From NCBI GenBank assembly GCA_903893815.1, contig CAITNS010000010.1:1-64000 (forward strand): DNA of 64,000 nt. The letters run 5' to 3'. Every line of letters starts with the position of its first letter. The stretch's first letter is position 1. The position numbers and the translations under genes are program-made. Of the stretch, positions 43,363-52,409 are shown one piece after another. The stretch comes from an uncultured Bacteroidota bacterium (GTDB lineage: Bacteria; Bacteroidota; Bacteroidia; B-17B0; Aurantibacillaceae). The notes under the pieces are model-generated. The model was not told the DNA's origin, did no database searches, and saw only the letters and a program-made list of their open reading frames with translations.

Positions 43363-46300
43363 TTAGTGCTTAATAATTTTACCAATTTTAATGGCTTTGT
43401 TATTATTAATTACTTTATAAACATACATACCATCTGTTAATTTAGAAGTATTGATAGTTGTAGTTTCATTAGTTAATGTTTCTTTAACTACTAATTTTCC
43501 AAGAGCATCATAAACTTCAATTGAAGTATTACCAGCTAATTCAGAAGAGATAGCAATATTTAAGATACCATTTGTTGGGTTAGGATATACGTCGATTCCG
43601 TTTGATACAGAAGCAACTGTATTAATACCTGTACAAGTTTGAACATCAACAAAAATAGTAGTTGTTGCTCCACAATTCCCATCATTTACAGTTACTGTAT
43701 ATGTTGTAGCAACTGTAGGAGTAACAGATGTTGTCATTGTATTTGCGCCATTAGACCAAGTGTATGAAGTAGCCGATGTAGATGCTGTTAATACAGCAGT
43801 TTCGCCTAAGTCAGCACATACTAATGTATTTGATGCAGTAGCAGAAACTGTTGGTAAATTATTTACACCCACCGAAACAGTTACTGTTTTAGAACAACCT
43901 AATGCTTCACCAGTTACAGTGTAAATAGAAGCAGAACTAGGAGTAACAACTTCAGTTGAAACATTCCCGCCAGCAGTCCAAGTATAGTTAGTTGCACCAC
44001 CAGCAGTTAACGTAGCAGATGAACCAGCACATACAGATGCACTAGAAGCAATCGCTGTAACTGAAGGAGCAGGAATAACAATAGTTGTAGAAGCTGTTCT
44101 ACAAGCAACTAATGAATTATTATAGGTTACTGTATATGTTCCTGCAGTTGATGCCGAGAAAGATGTTACAGATGCAGCAGAAGTGTTGATTGTAAATACC
44201 CCACCAGTAACTACTGGCGTTAACGAAGAACTTCCTGTTGGTAAACAGTAGTTTGCTGCTAATCCAGTAAATGAAGCATCATAAGCACCTAAGTCAGTAA
44301 TGATAATGGTTGTTGCATCTCCAGCTGAAGCAGCTACATATGTATCTAATTGAATATAATACATAGCACCAGGAGTTAAGCAAGCAGCGCGAACATATGA
44401 AGAATATTGTGCGCCAATGTTTGTTGTATAATTTGCGTCATCATCATTGGCAGCAATTAACGTTGCACCTACAGGAGCAGTTGGAGTTGCTTGACCAATT
44501 AAATTAGCACAGTTGGTTGTGCTCCATACTGCTAATTGAGGATCATTATTACCCGCATTCATAGCAGTTGGAGCTTGAATAGAAACGTTACCCGAAGCAG
44601 GGGCTACAAATGTAAACCACATACTATTTGTTAAATTACTATTTCCCCAACCTGTATTTGTTGAGAAACCAGTTGCAGGAGGAGCAACTTCACCTGTTTG
44701 TGTAGTAGCTCCAAATAAACTATATAATGGAGATGTACCAATAGTTAATGGAATAGCATCACATGCATTATCTCCTGGGAAAATTATATTTACTTCTAAA
44801 GGAACATTTGCTGTATCAGCTGGACATCCTAAAGAACTTGCAATAACTGTATAATAAACTGTACCAGAACCAACAGCTGTAATAGTTTGCGTTGCAGATG
44901 TTGCTCCAGCTATTGAATTCCATGGGCCACTTGCAGAAGTTGAAGAATACCATTGAAGAGTTCCTGTTGTAGGAGCAACAGAATAAGAATCAACAGAACC
45001 TACTGTTGTAGAGTTGGTTCCTGTAATTACACCAGCAACTGGGGGAGTAGAACAAACTGCTGTATATATATTTAAACTATCAACACCCATATCGTCATTA
45101 CCATAATCAGAAATACCACGGAAACGAACAACACAGCTAGAAGAACCAACGGCACCTAAATTAATTACTTGTTTAGTCCATGAACCAGCAGTTAAATACT
45201 GACCTTTTTTTACAAAACTACCCCCACCATTTGTAGATAACCAAACCTGAATAGTATCATTACCTGATAAGTTATAGTTGTAAAAAGACATTTCATAATT
45301 AGATGTTGAGCTATTCATATCAACAAATAAATCTAAATCCCCTGTTTGATTCGCAGTCGCGCCATAAGAGTGAAAGTTAGCGGCACCAGTTCCCATTGGT
45401 GGCACTGGACCTGTTGGTAAAAAGCCCCAAGCTGCAGTAGCCCCGGCATCTTGTCTTCTCCAAGAGTTATTTCCAGTTGAAGGATTTGATGCCCAGAAAG
45501 AAGTTGTTGGAACGTTTTGGTTATCACAACGATTTTGCCATGCATTATCAAATGCCTCTAAGAAAGGAACAGTTGCATATGCATTTACACCAACCAAATT
45601 AATTTGTACTGGTGTTGAAGATGCTGTGTTTGACGCACATCCTAAAATTGCTTGATAATACGTCACACCTGTAATTGTTTGAGTTAAAACAGATGTTGTT
45701 GCAGAAGGAACAGAAGTCCAAGTTGAGCCATCAGGAGACGATTGCCATTGGTAAGTTAATCCTGGAGCAGAAGAAGCTCCTGTTAAATTAATAGACACAG
45801 ATTGGCCAACACACGCTAAAGATGATGAAGCAGTTGTTGTTCCTCCGTTAGGAGTTGCTCCTAAGTTTACAGTAACTGTGCTAGAAGTTGCTACATCTGT
45901 TCCGCAAGCAACAGCACATTGATAATATGTAGTTCCCGTAACTGATTGGGTAGTTGCAATTGTAGTTGCAGTAGGAATTGGACTCCATGATAATCCATCT
46001 GGAGAAGACAACCACTGGTAAGATAAGCCTGAAGCAGAGGTTGATCCAGTTAAAGATAAATTCACATTTTGAGGCGTACAAAATAATGTGTTAGAAGCAA
46101 CAACAGTTCCTGCTGTTGGCATACCAGAGCATGCAGGAGGAGGAGTAAAAGTAATTCTGATATTAGGACGGTTACCATATGTTGTCATATTAGTTGCGCC
46201 AGTTAATGCAGCACCAGAAGAACTACCACCAACTCTATTTGCAACTAAAGAAGTGTTAAAAGCAAAACCTGCAGTAGCTGGATTTCCTGCAACAGCAGAA

Positions 46301-46797
46301 ATGTCCCAATCTGTTAAGATTTCTAAAGCACCACCTGTATAAAGAAATGATGTTGATAAATTAAAAGGCAAGAAACCTGTAGTTGCAGGAATTACTTGAG
46401 CTGTAGTTCCATATACTGCAGTTGCACCTGTACTTAAAGTACCCCAAGTTGAAGCTGCAGAATAAGTAGTTGCACTAGAGTTTTTCATCAAAATATTAAA
46501 TACAACCGCAGCTGTTGAAGCTACAGTAGCACCAGTATTAGATTTATCCCATTCTATTTTAGTAATAGTTGCCCCACTTGGCACACCTGCTGCTGTTAGC
46601 TCTGTTTGGCCAAATAAATAGTATGCACGACTAAAGTCAAATGCGCTACCTGCACTTGAACGGTAAATTGGGTTGTAATTTTGGCCAGTAGCTGCTGCTG
46701 TACCTGTTCCGATTGTTACTACCGTTTGTCCATTTATGTTGGAAATAATTCCAAGCCCACAGGCAATTCCTAGTAAGGATTTGTAAATTTTTTTCAT
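43363..46797 (-). CDS. T9SS type A secreted multi-domain protein
   Basis: 1144 residues from the ATG at 46797, where a signal peptide begins (1-23, SNINGQ); the upstream ATG at 46833 adds 12 unlikely residues. Order: a beta domain (about 24-215); two similar Ig-like modules (SGLSYQWLSSPDGLSWSPI and APGLTYQWQSSPDGSTWTSV); a MAM/CBM-like module (about 405-570, FLEAFDNAWQNRCD, then GDLDLFVDMNSS and VVRFRGISDYGNDDMGVDSL); further Ig and pre-peptidase-like modules (about 640-850); Ig-like repeats; and the type A sorting domain (about 1068-1144, VYPNPTNGILNI, VYDALGKLVVKE, KLTDGMYVYKV). Probably a cell-surface or released adhesin; no catalytic domain is seen. Confidence 0.88.
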   Translation of the reverse strand: MKKIYKSLLGIACGLGIISNINGQTVVTIGTGTAAATGQNYNPIYRSSAGSAFDFSRAYYLFGQTELTAAGVPSGATITKIEWDKSNTGATVASTAAVVFNILMKNSSATTYSAASTWGTLSTGATAVYGTTAQVIPATTGFLPFNLSTSFLYTGGALEILTDWDISAVAGNPATAGFAFNTSLVANRVGGSSSGAALTGATNMTTYGNRPNIRITFTPPPACSGMPTAGTVVASNTLFCTPQNVNLSLTGSTSASGLSYQWLSSPDGLSWSPIPTATTIATTQSVTGTTYYQCAVACGTDVATSSTVTVNLGATPNGGTTTASSSLACVGQSVSINLTGASSAPGLTYQWQSSPDGSTWTSVPSATTSVLTQTITGVTYYQAILGCASNTASSTPVQINLVGVNAYATVPFLEAFDNAWQNRCDNQNVPTTSFWASNPSTGNNSWRRQDAGATAAWGFLPTGPVPPMGTGAANFHSYGATANQTGDLDLFVDMNSSTSNYEMSFYNYNLSGNDTIQVWLSTNGGGSFVKKGQYLTAGSWTKQVINLGAVGSSSCVVRFRGISDYGNDDMGVDSLNIYTAVCSTPPVAGVITGTNSTTVGSVDSYSVAPTTGTLQWYSSTSASGPWNSIAGATSATQTITAVGSGTVYYTVIASSLGCPADTANVPLEVNIIFPGDNACDAIPLTIGTSPLYSLFGATTQTGEVAPPATGFSTNTGWGNSNLTNSMWFTFVAPASGNVSIQAPTAMNAGNNDPQLAVWSTTNCANLIGQATPTAPVGATLIAANDDDANYTTNIGAQYSSYVRAACLTPGAMYYIQLDTYVAASAGDATTIIITDLGAYDASFTGLAANYCLPTGSSSLTPVVTGGVFTINTSAASVTSFSASTAGTYTVTYNNSLVACRTASTTIVIPAPSVTAIASSASVCAGSSATLTAGGATNYTWTAGGNVSTEVVTPSSASIYTVTGEALGCSKTVTVSVGVNNLPTVSATASNTLVCADLGETAVLTASTSATSYTWSNGANTMTTSVTPTVATTYTVTVNDGNCGATTTIFVDVQTCTGINTVASVSNGIDVYPNPTNGILNIAISSELAGNTSIEVYDALGKLVVKETLTNETTTINTSKLTDGMYVYKVINNNKAIKIGKIIKH

Positions 46798-46977
46798 AGT
46801 TTTAAATTTTAATAAGTCGACGAAGTTAAACAATAATAAATTCTAATCGTTCAATTTTTAAAGAAAAATACTGATTATTGTCAACAAATCACATCATTTA
46901 ACAATCTAAATTTTTAGTTTTTGTTAATTATATGTTATTTCATAATTATTAAAACAATAAGTTAATTTGAATCAAAT

Positions 46978-47334
46978 ATGTTTTTAGAGGAAATTAGAGA
47001 GTATTGTTTGTTAAAAAAAGGAGTGGAAGAGGCTTTCCCTTTTGGTGCTGATACACTAGTATTTAAAGTAATGGGAAAATTGTTTCTGTTAACTGGAATT
47101 GATGCTCAGCCAGTTCAATTTAACGTGAAATGCGATCCTGAAAAAGCGATTGAGTTAAGAGAGAAATTTTCTTGCATTTTACCGGGATATTACATGAATA
47201 AACAGCATTGGAATACTATTATTTGTGATGGATCTGCAAACAGAAAACAAATTCAAGAATGGATAGATGATAGTTACCATTTAGTAGTGAGTAGTTTAAC
47301 TAAAAAGTTAAAAACACAATTAGAGAGTTTGTAA
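46978..47334 (+). CDS. MmcQ/YjbR family protein
   Basis: 118 residues with the family pattern: an N-terminal helix (EIREYCLLKKGVEEAFPFGADTLVFKVMGKLFLL), the NVKCDPEKAIELREKF segment, LPGYYMNKQHWNTI and a final helix. These small proteins have a double-wing CyaY-like fold and are often called DNA-binding, but the function is not settled. The gene is monocistronic and converges with the SpoIID-like gene across a dispersed repeat. Confidence 0.85.
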   Translation: MFLEEIREYCLLKKGVEEAFPFGADTLVFKVMGKLFLLTGIDAQPVQFNVKCDPEKAIELREKFSCILPGYYMNKQHWNTIICDGSANRKQIQEWIDDSYHLVVSSLTKKLKTQLESL

Positions 47335-47365
47335 TCTTGCTAGCTGAGCCTATTGAAATTGATAG

Positions 47366-47382
47366 CTGAGCGGAGTCGAAGT
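47366..47382 (+). repeat. dispersed intergenic repeat (ACTGAGCnnAGTCGAAGT type), copy 4
   Basis: Core CTGAGCGGAGTCGAAGT, in the 47-base gap between the converging YjbR-family and SpoIID-like genes and touching the stop codon of the latter. Confidence 0.75.
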
Positions 47383-48623
47383 TATTCATCCTTAAAAAAA
47401 TTCAGCTTATGTAAATCAACCAACTGAGTTTTTTGGTAGTAAAAATTTATCATCTCTGGACATTTATAACCTAATTTTGCCATACGCATAGCACCTTCTT
47501 GGCACATACCAACTCCATGTCCAAAACCACGCCCTTTTAAAATAACAGTATCGCCAACAGCTACTACACTGAAAAAGCTTGATTTTAGTTGCAAATCAGT
47601 TCTTACGTTTTTTAAAGGTACTCTTACATTGTTTGCTTCTAAAAATGGCTTCCTAATATCTTGTTTAAAATTGAGTGCTAACCATCTCGCATTAGAATCT
47701 TGAATAGGATAATTATGTTTTAATTTTAAATACGACAACCAATCTTCTTTGGGCATTTTGCGTTCCCATTTTGCATTAGGCATTTTTGTGCTAAATGTAT
47801 CATTCACACTTCGTAAATACGATAATTTGCTTCCCCATACGTCTTCAGAATTCGCTGTTTGTCCTCCACTATTACTATGAAAAGCGGCATCAATTAAATT
47901 CAAGTTATCATCTACTACAACTTTGCCTTTCGTATCAGTCACTGCTTTCATAATATCTAACTCCGTTGTTTTGCCAAAGTATGCTTGGCAGTGTGTATGA
48001 TCACATAAGTTAAAATCTTCAGGTGCATGTTTTTGTAAATGAGATAAAGCAAATGTTCTTGCTAAAATGGCTTGTACTTTATAAAATTCCTGAAATGATC
48101 TTCTTCCAGATTCAGCCTGAACAACACCGGCAATATAGTTATCTAATGATATTTCGTTTAAACATTTTAAGTCGCCAAATTCTGTTGTTACATACAAATT
48201 ATCTTCATAAAAACGAGGCTTTCGGTCTGGAGAAATTAATTTCATGCGGAAAGATTTTACAAAATCAGGGCTAGAAATTTTCACGCGTTTGTATTTTCCA
48301 ATCACATTTTCAAATGTTTTTACTTCAACCGAATCATTTACATAAGTAAGTTTAATTAGTGGCGATTGTTTAGTTTTTGCAACTTCAACGCCATTGGCCC
48401 AAATACTGTAATTGCCTGCTTCTGCGCTAAATGTAAATGATTGTACTTTTATTTGAGAGAAGATTTTTATGTTTACAGTTTCGTCAACAGCATATTTTTT
48501 TGAAACGTTAACCACTGCATTTTTTGTCACACTTGAATAGGATGATTTTACCGGCATATCCATTACATGCCACGAGGCAAATAAAAACAATACACTTATG
48601 ATGATGATATTATTTTTTAGCAT
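47382..48623 (-). CDS. SpoIID/LytB-domain exported protein
   Basis: 413 residues: an N-terminal signal or anchor (about 5-17), a beta-rich region (about 25-150), then a SpoIID domain (about 150-400) with LDNYIAGVVQAESGRRSFQEFYKVQAILARTFAL, HTHCQAYFG, AAFHSNSGGQTANSEDVWG and GRGFGHGVGMCQEGAMRMA. SpoIID enzymes are lytic transglycosylases; the Glu in QAESG matches the catalytic residue, so peptidoglycan glycan cleavage is plausible in this non-sporulating lineage. The start overlaps the lpxB stop by 14 bases, so it is translationally linked to lpxB. Confidence 0.85.
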   Translation of the reverse strand: MLKNNIIIISVLFLFASWHVMDMPVKSSYSSVTKNAVVNVSKKYAVDETVNIKIFSQIKVQSFTFSAEAGNYSIWANGVEVAKTKQSPLIKLTYVNDSVEVKTFENVIGKYKRVKISSPDFVKSFRMKLISPDRKPRFYEDNLYVTTEFGDLKCLNEISLDNYIAGVVQAESGRRSFQEFYKVQAILARTFALSHLQKHAPEDFNLCDHTHCQAYFGKTTELDIMKAVTDTKGKVVVDDNLNLIDAAFHSNSGGQTANSEDVWGSKLSYLRSVNDTFSTKMPNAKWERKMPKEDWLSYLKLKHNYPIQDSNARWLALNFKQDIRKPFLEANNVRVPLKNVRTDLQLKSSFFSVVAVGDTVILKGRGFGHGVGMCQEGAMRMAKLGYKCPEMINFYYQKTQLVDLHKLNFFKDE

Positions 48624-49740
48624 GAATGTGATTGTACATTAATTCGGCTACTTTTTTAGAAGCGCCACTATTTCCTAACAGTTTTATTAAACCATCATAT
48701 TCTTTCAACATTTCTTCTCTAACTGGCCCTGAAATGATTTTAGTTAACTCCTCCTTTAAATTTTTGGCATTTAAATCTGTTTGAATTAATTCTTTAACCA
48801 CAGGTTTATCTAAAATTAAATTTGGCAAACCTATGTATTTAACTCTACCGCCAACAACCATTTTAGCAATAGAGTAAGATACAGTTCCACCTTTATAACA
48901 AACCACTTGAGGCAATCTAAATAGCGCACTTTCTAACGTTGAGGTGCCTGACTTAATAATACCAGCATATGCATTGTGCATTAAAGCATAAGTTTGACCA
49001 AACACCACTTTTAATCCCATATCAATTGCCATTTGGTATGCTTCTTTAGGCAAATTTGTAGTCCCAGCAATCACAAATTGATACTCTTTAAAATCATTTA
49101 CTACATCCAACATAATAGAAAACATGCGTTCTATTTCTTGCTTCCTACTACCTGGTAACACTGCAATAATTGGTCGTTGGTCTAAATTATTTTTTTCAAT
49201 AAAAGTGGCTTTGTTGGGAAGCGTAGCTTTTTCTTGTTCAATCGCATCTAGTAATGGGTGACCTGCATAATCTGCTTCGTAACCATGTTTTTTATAAACT
49301 GCCACTTCAAACGGCAATATCACAAACATTTTTTCTACACTGCGTTTAATAATTTCCACTCGATCTTCTTTCCATGCCCAAATAGTTGGAGAGATATAAT
49401 AAAACACTCTAATGCCTTGTTGTTTTGCCCAATCTGCAATACGTAGGTTAAAACCAGGATAATCTACTAAGATTAAAATTTCGGGTTTAAAATCTAAAAT
49501 ATCTTGTTTACAAAAAGCAATGTTTTTAAAAATAGTACGAATGTTTTTTGCTACTTCTACAAAACCCATAAAAGCTAAATCTTTAATATGCTTTCTTGGT
49601 TTTTGATGGGTGACAGCTTCCATTAAATCTCCACCCCAAAATCGGAATTCAATGCTACTATCAAGTAACAACAATTCTTTCATCATATTGGATGCGTGTA
49701 AATCTCCAGATGGTTCACCAGCTATAACGTAGTACTTCAT
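48610..49740 (-). CDS. lpxB: lipid-A-disaccharide synthase
   Basis: 376 residues, GT19 glycosyltransferase joining UDP-2,3-diacylglucosamine to lipid X. Visible: YYVIAGEPSGDLHASNMM at the N-terminus, RFWGGDLM, DYPGFNLRIADW, YYISPTIWAWKEDRVEIIK, AVLPGSRKQEIERM and SGTSTLESALFRLPQVVCYK. The full domain is present at the usual length. It is in a cluster surE, small membrane protein, lpxB, SpoIID-like, transcribed leftward. Confidence 0.95.
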   Translation of the reverse strand: MKYYVIAGEPSGDLHASNMMKELLLLDSSIEFRFWGGDLMEAVTHQKPRKHIKDLAFMGFVEVAKNIRTIFKNIAFCKQDILDFKPEILILVDYPGFNLRIADWAKQQGIRVFYYISPTIWAWKEDRVEIIKRSVEKMFVILPFEVAVYKKHGYEADYAGHPLLDAIEQEKATLPNKATFIEKNNLDQRPIIAVLPGSRKQEIERMFSIMLDVVNDFKEYQFVIAGTTNLPKEAYQMAIDMGLKVVFGQTYALMHNAYAGIIKSGTSTLESALFRLPQVVCYKGGTVSYSIAKMVVGGRVKYIGLPNLILDKPVVKELIQTDLNAKNLKEELTKIISGPVREEMLKEYDGLIKLLGNSGASKKVAELMYNHIHAKK

Positions 49741-49747
49741 GTAAGTT

Positions 49748-50041
49748 TTAAAGTAGTGAAATGTATAATACTAATCCTACATACAAGAATGTGGCAATAA
49801 TTAAACCTCTGCCAAAATCAAATATTTTTTTATTCAGAGATAAATAAAAAATCGCTAAGTTGGCTATAACACAAACAATGGCTACTTCTTGAAACATATT
49901 CCCGGCGCGTAGATATCTGATAAATCCATTAGGGAAGTTCAATTGATTATGAAAAAACAACCAATAGCAAAAAAAACATAGTGAAGGAAAAATGGCTCCA
50001 AATAAAAAGCCTATCCATTTTTTATCCATTTTATCTAACAT
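49748..50041 (-). CDS. small three-helix membrane protein, unknown function
   Basis: 97 residues: cytoplasmic basic start (MLDKMDKKW), three hydrophobic helices (about 10-30, 48-65 and 76-96) and a short polar loop (FHNQLNFPNGFIRYLRAGN). I know no characterised family. It sits between surE (one-base gap) and lpxB (seven-base gap), so it is part of the same transcript, and an envelope-biogenesis role is possible but only inferred from position. Confidence 0.7.
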   Translation of the reverse strand: MLDKMDKKWIGFLFGAIFPSLCFFCYWLFFHNQLNFPNGFIRYLRAGNMFQEVAIVCVIANLAIFYLSLNKKIFDFGRGLIIATFLYVGLVLYISLL

Positions 50042-50042
50042 G

Positions 50043-50813
50043 TTATAATGTATTTTTTAAGTGAGTAATATAATTATGTGCTGTTAAATCATGCATAATT
50101 GGAACAACCGACACATAGCCATTAGCTAAAGCCCATTCATCCGTATCTTTAGCATCGGGTTCAAAGTTCACAAATTTACCTGTTAACCAATAGTACGAGC
50201 GACCGTATGGATCTTTTCTTTCTTCAAAATCTTCTACCCAATTTGCTTTTGCTTGGCGGCAAACTTTAAGTCCGCTAATTTCATCGGATTTGAGTTTAGG
50301 GAAGTTCACATTTAAACAAACTCCTTTCGGAAGTTCATCTTTTAATACTGATGCTGTGATCTTTTCAATATAAGAAGAAGTTGCACTAAAATCAGCATTT
50401 ATATCATAATCGCTCAAACTAAAACCAATAGCAGAAGTTCCTTCTAAAGAGCCTTCAATAGCCGCGCTCATGGTGCCTGAATAAATCACGTTGATAGAGC
50501 TATTACTACCATGATTAATCCCTGATAGTACTAAATCTGGCTTGCGAGGCAGCAATTTACTAATAGCCATTTTCACGCAATCTACAGGTGTGCCTGTGCA
50601 GCTATATTCTTCAATTACTCCTGCGTGATAATTTGTTTTTTGGATGCGCAACATAGCATTAATCGTAATGGCATGCCCCATCCCAGATTGAGGTTTATCA
50701 GGTGCGATTACATAAACATCGCCAAATTTTTTAGCGATAGATGATAAATGTAAAATGCCAGGAGCGCTCACTCCGTCATCGTTGGTTACTAATATTAATG
50801 GTTTTTGTTGCAT
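50043..50813 (-). CDS. surE: 5'/3'-nucleotidase SurE
   Basis: 256 residues. Metal-site residues are Asp12-Asp13 (LVTNDDGVSAPG), Ser (GMGHAIT region, about 43) and Asn in LVLSGINHGSNSSINVIYSG. The GTMSAAIEG motif follows. SurE dephosphorylates nucleoside monophosphates and is part of the stationary-phase survival set. It is first gene of the leftward surE-lpxB-SpoIID cluster and divergent from ridA. Confidence 0.92.
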   Translation of the reverse strand: MQQKPLILVTNDDGVSAPGILHLSSIAKKFGDVYVIAPDKPQSGMGHAITINAMLRIQKTNYHAGVIEEYSCTGTPVDCVKMAISKLLPRKPDLVLSGINHGSNSSINVIYSGTMSAAIEGSLEGTSAIGFSLSDYDINADFSATSSYIEKITASVLKDELPKGVCLNVNFPKLKSDEISGLKVCRQAKANWVEDFEERKDPYGRSYYWLTGKFVNFEPDAKDTDEWALANGYVSVVPIMHDLTAHNYITHLKNTL

Positions 50814-50918
50814 CTTGGTAAATCTATTGATTTTATAACTGATTTTAGTGAATAAAATGAGTTTTTTACTAAATTAACAGTATTGAATTCTACCAGTTAT
50901 TTTTAAACTTTTTTTTAC

Positions 50919-50926
50919 TATTTTTG
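50919..50926 (+). promoter_or_regulatory. putative -7 box of the ridA promoter
   Basis: TATTTTTG, a perfect TAnnTTTG match 22 bases before the ridA ATG. The -33 region lacks a clear TTG at normal spacing. Confidence 0.4.
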
Positions 50927-50948
50927 CATAACTAACTAAACAATTATT

Positions 50949-51329
50949 ATGAAGAAAATTATTAAAACAGCCAATGCCCCTGCTCCAATTGGACCATATA
51001 ACCAAGCTGTACAAGTTGGTGATTGCGTTTATGTTTCAGGTACTATTGCTATGGATTTAGCATCTAAGCAGTTAATTAAAACCAATATTAAAGAAGAAAC
51101 TAAAATAGTGATGGATTATTTAGGTGCTGTTTTAATAGAAGCAGGTTTAACTTATGACAATATTGTAAAGACTACTATTTTCTTAGCGGATATGAATAAT
51201 TTTGTACACGTTAATGAGGTTTATAGCAGTTATTTTAAAGGAGATTATCCTGCACGTGCAACAATTCAAGCAGATAGGTTACCAAAAGATGCTAATGTTG
51301 AAATTAGCGTTGAGGCTAAAGTTTTTTAA
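50949..51329 (+). CDS. ridA: RidA family reactive intermediate deaminase
   Basis: 126 residues, full length. It hydrolyses enamine/imine intermediates from PLP enzymes. Family marks: APAPIGPYNQAV at the N-terminus, VYVSGTIAMD, IVKTTIFLADMNNFVHVNEVY, and the catalytic Arg103 in DYPARATIQADRLP, with VEISVEAKVF at the end. It forms cytoplasmic trimers. Monocistronic, with its own -7 box and a probable terminator. Confidence 0.93.
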   Translation: MKKIIKTANAPAPIGPYNQAVQVGDCVYVSGTIAMDLASKQLIKTNIKEETKIVMDYLGAVLIEAGLTYDNIVKTTIFLADMNNFVHVNEVYSSYFKGDYPARATIQADRLPKDANVEISVEAKVF

Positions 51330-51358
51330 TAAAACTATACTTTTTTAACAAATTTCAT

Positions 51359-51399
51359 GAGATTTACAGTACTTTATCGCTAAAAATCTCCTTTTTTTT
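51359..51399 (+). terminator. possible terminator of ridA
   Basis: GAGATTT (51359-51365) pairs with AAATCTC (51384-51390) across an 18-base loop, followed by CTTTTTTTT. The stem is AT rich and weak. Confidence 0.45.
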
Positions 51400-51523
51400 G
51401 CCTGAAATTGAAATTGAAAATTAAATTCATGCGTTTATTTTTAGATCTAAAAAATTAGAGGTTAAAAAATGCCTTTGCTCGATAAAAAAGTTTTATTCAA
51501 CGAAAAATTACTTGCCAAAATAG

Positions 51524-51553
51524 TTGTTTATTAAATTTTTTGTTATAATTTTA
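51524..51553 (+). promoter_or_regulatory. putative promoter of the RRM protein gene
   Basis: TTG (51524-51526), 19 bases, then TAATTTTA (51546-51553), seven of eight matches to TAnnTTTG. The ATG is 25 bases further on. Confidence 0.35.
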
Positions 51554-51578
51554 CTATAACTAAATAAAATTTTACGTT

Positions 51579-51839
51579 ATGAACATTTTTGTAAGCAACA
51601 TCAGCTTTAAAGTTAGAGAACAAGCACTAAGTGAACTTTTTTCTCAGTATGGCGAGGTTACCTCGGTTAGAATTATTAAAGACAAAGAAACAAAACGAAG
51701 TCGTGGATTTGGTTTTGTGGAAATGGCAAGCGACGACGATGGGCAAAAAGCCATTGATGCGTTAAACGGAACAGAGCATTATGAACGTGCTATTGTTGTG
51801 TCGCAAGCTAAAGGTAAACCGGAAAACGCAAGCGCATAA
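51579..51839 (+). CDS. RNA-binding protein with a single RRM
   Basis: 86 residues made of one RNA recognition motif: RNP2 in NIFVSNISF (2-10), RNP1 in KRSRGFGFVEM (about 38-48), and the alternation beta-alpha-beta-beta-alpha-beta in between. Such proteins are common in Bacteroidota and Cyanobacteria, often cold-inducible, and are thought to act as RNA chaperones. The gene stands alone after a 249-base gap that contains the ridA terminator and a promoter-like site, and is followed by a perfect 20-bp terminator. Confidence 0.9.
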   Translation: MNIFVSNISFKVREQALSELFSQYGEVTSVRIIKDKETKRSRGFGFVEMASDDDGQKAIDALNGTEHYERAIVVSQAKGKPENASA

Positions 51840-51849
51840 TATATTTACT

Positions 51850-51900
51850 ATATAAAAACAAAAAAGTCCCGATTTAATCAGGACTTTTTTGTTTTTATAT
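51850..51900. terminator. bidirectional terminator, perfect 20-bp stem
   Basis: 51850-51869 pairs perfectly with 51881-51900 around an 11-base loop. The stem core GTCC/GGAC is flanked by A and T tracts on both sides, so it can terminate the RRM gene and the convergent lipoprotein gene. Confidence 0.9.
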
Positions 51901-51907
51901 AAATTCG

Positions 51908-52354
51908 TTAGTTTCTAATAGTTAAAGTATTAATGCCATCAAATACAGCATTATACAATCTTAAATTTTGAGATGCCCCCGAAATAATTCCGCCATCAAA
52001 AATTTGCCATTTAGCACCACTAATTGTATCTTTCAGTGTAAAGCTATCTGATTGTACTTTTACTTTTGCATTTGGGTCGTTGGGTAAAACTGTTGAGGTT
52101 CTCTCTATAGCTACAAAATCTGTAGGAGCGTTAGTAGCTGTTTTTCTATAAACAATGATGCCATTTACACCACCATTAATATACAACCAACCACCTGCGG
52201 TTTGTAAATTAAAGTATAAAGGATCGTTAGGGTATATGGTAACATTTACGGTTTGGTAAGCAATATTATCCTGAACGGTTTGATTTTTCTTCTTACAAAA
52301 AGAAAAAACAAAAGCCATCATGAATAAAAATAATATGCTAATTTTTCTAAACAT
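51908..52354 (-). CDS. Rieske-like lipoprotein lacking cluster-binding cysteines
   Basis: 148 residues from the ATG at 52354 with a lipoprotein signal (MFRKISILFLFMMAFVFSFC). The mature part follows the layout of small Bacteroidota lipoproteins with a Rieske-like fold: PLYFNLQTAGGWLYINGG, NGIIVYRKT, FVAIERTST, then KWQIFDGGIISGASQNLRLYNAVF and LTIRN. In cluster-carrying relatives the ERTST position is D-R-x-C-x-H-like and a second Cys/His pair follows; both are absent here. Divergent from the CtpA gene. No Fe-S binding is expected; the role is unknown. Confidence 0.55.
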   Translation of the reverse strand: MFRKISILFLFMMAFVFSFCKKKNQTVQDNIAYQTVNVTIYPNDPLYFNLQTAGGWLYINGGVNGIIVYRKTATNAPTDFVAIERTSTVLPNDPNAKVKVQSDSFTLKDTISGAKWQIFDGGIISGASQNLRLYNAVFDGINTLTIRN

Positions 52355-52379
52355 TATTAAACAGTATAGGTTAAACAAA

Positions 52380-52387
52380 TACCTTTG
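52380..52387 (+). promoter_or_regulatory. putative -7 box for the S41 protease gene
   Basis: TACCTTTG, a perfect TAnnTTTG match, 22 bases before the ATG at 52410. No clear -33 element. Confidence 0.35.
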
Positions 52388-52409
52388 TACACAAATATAA
52401 AAATTTTCT

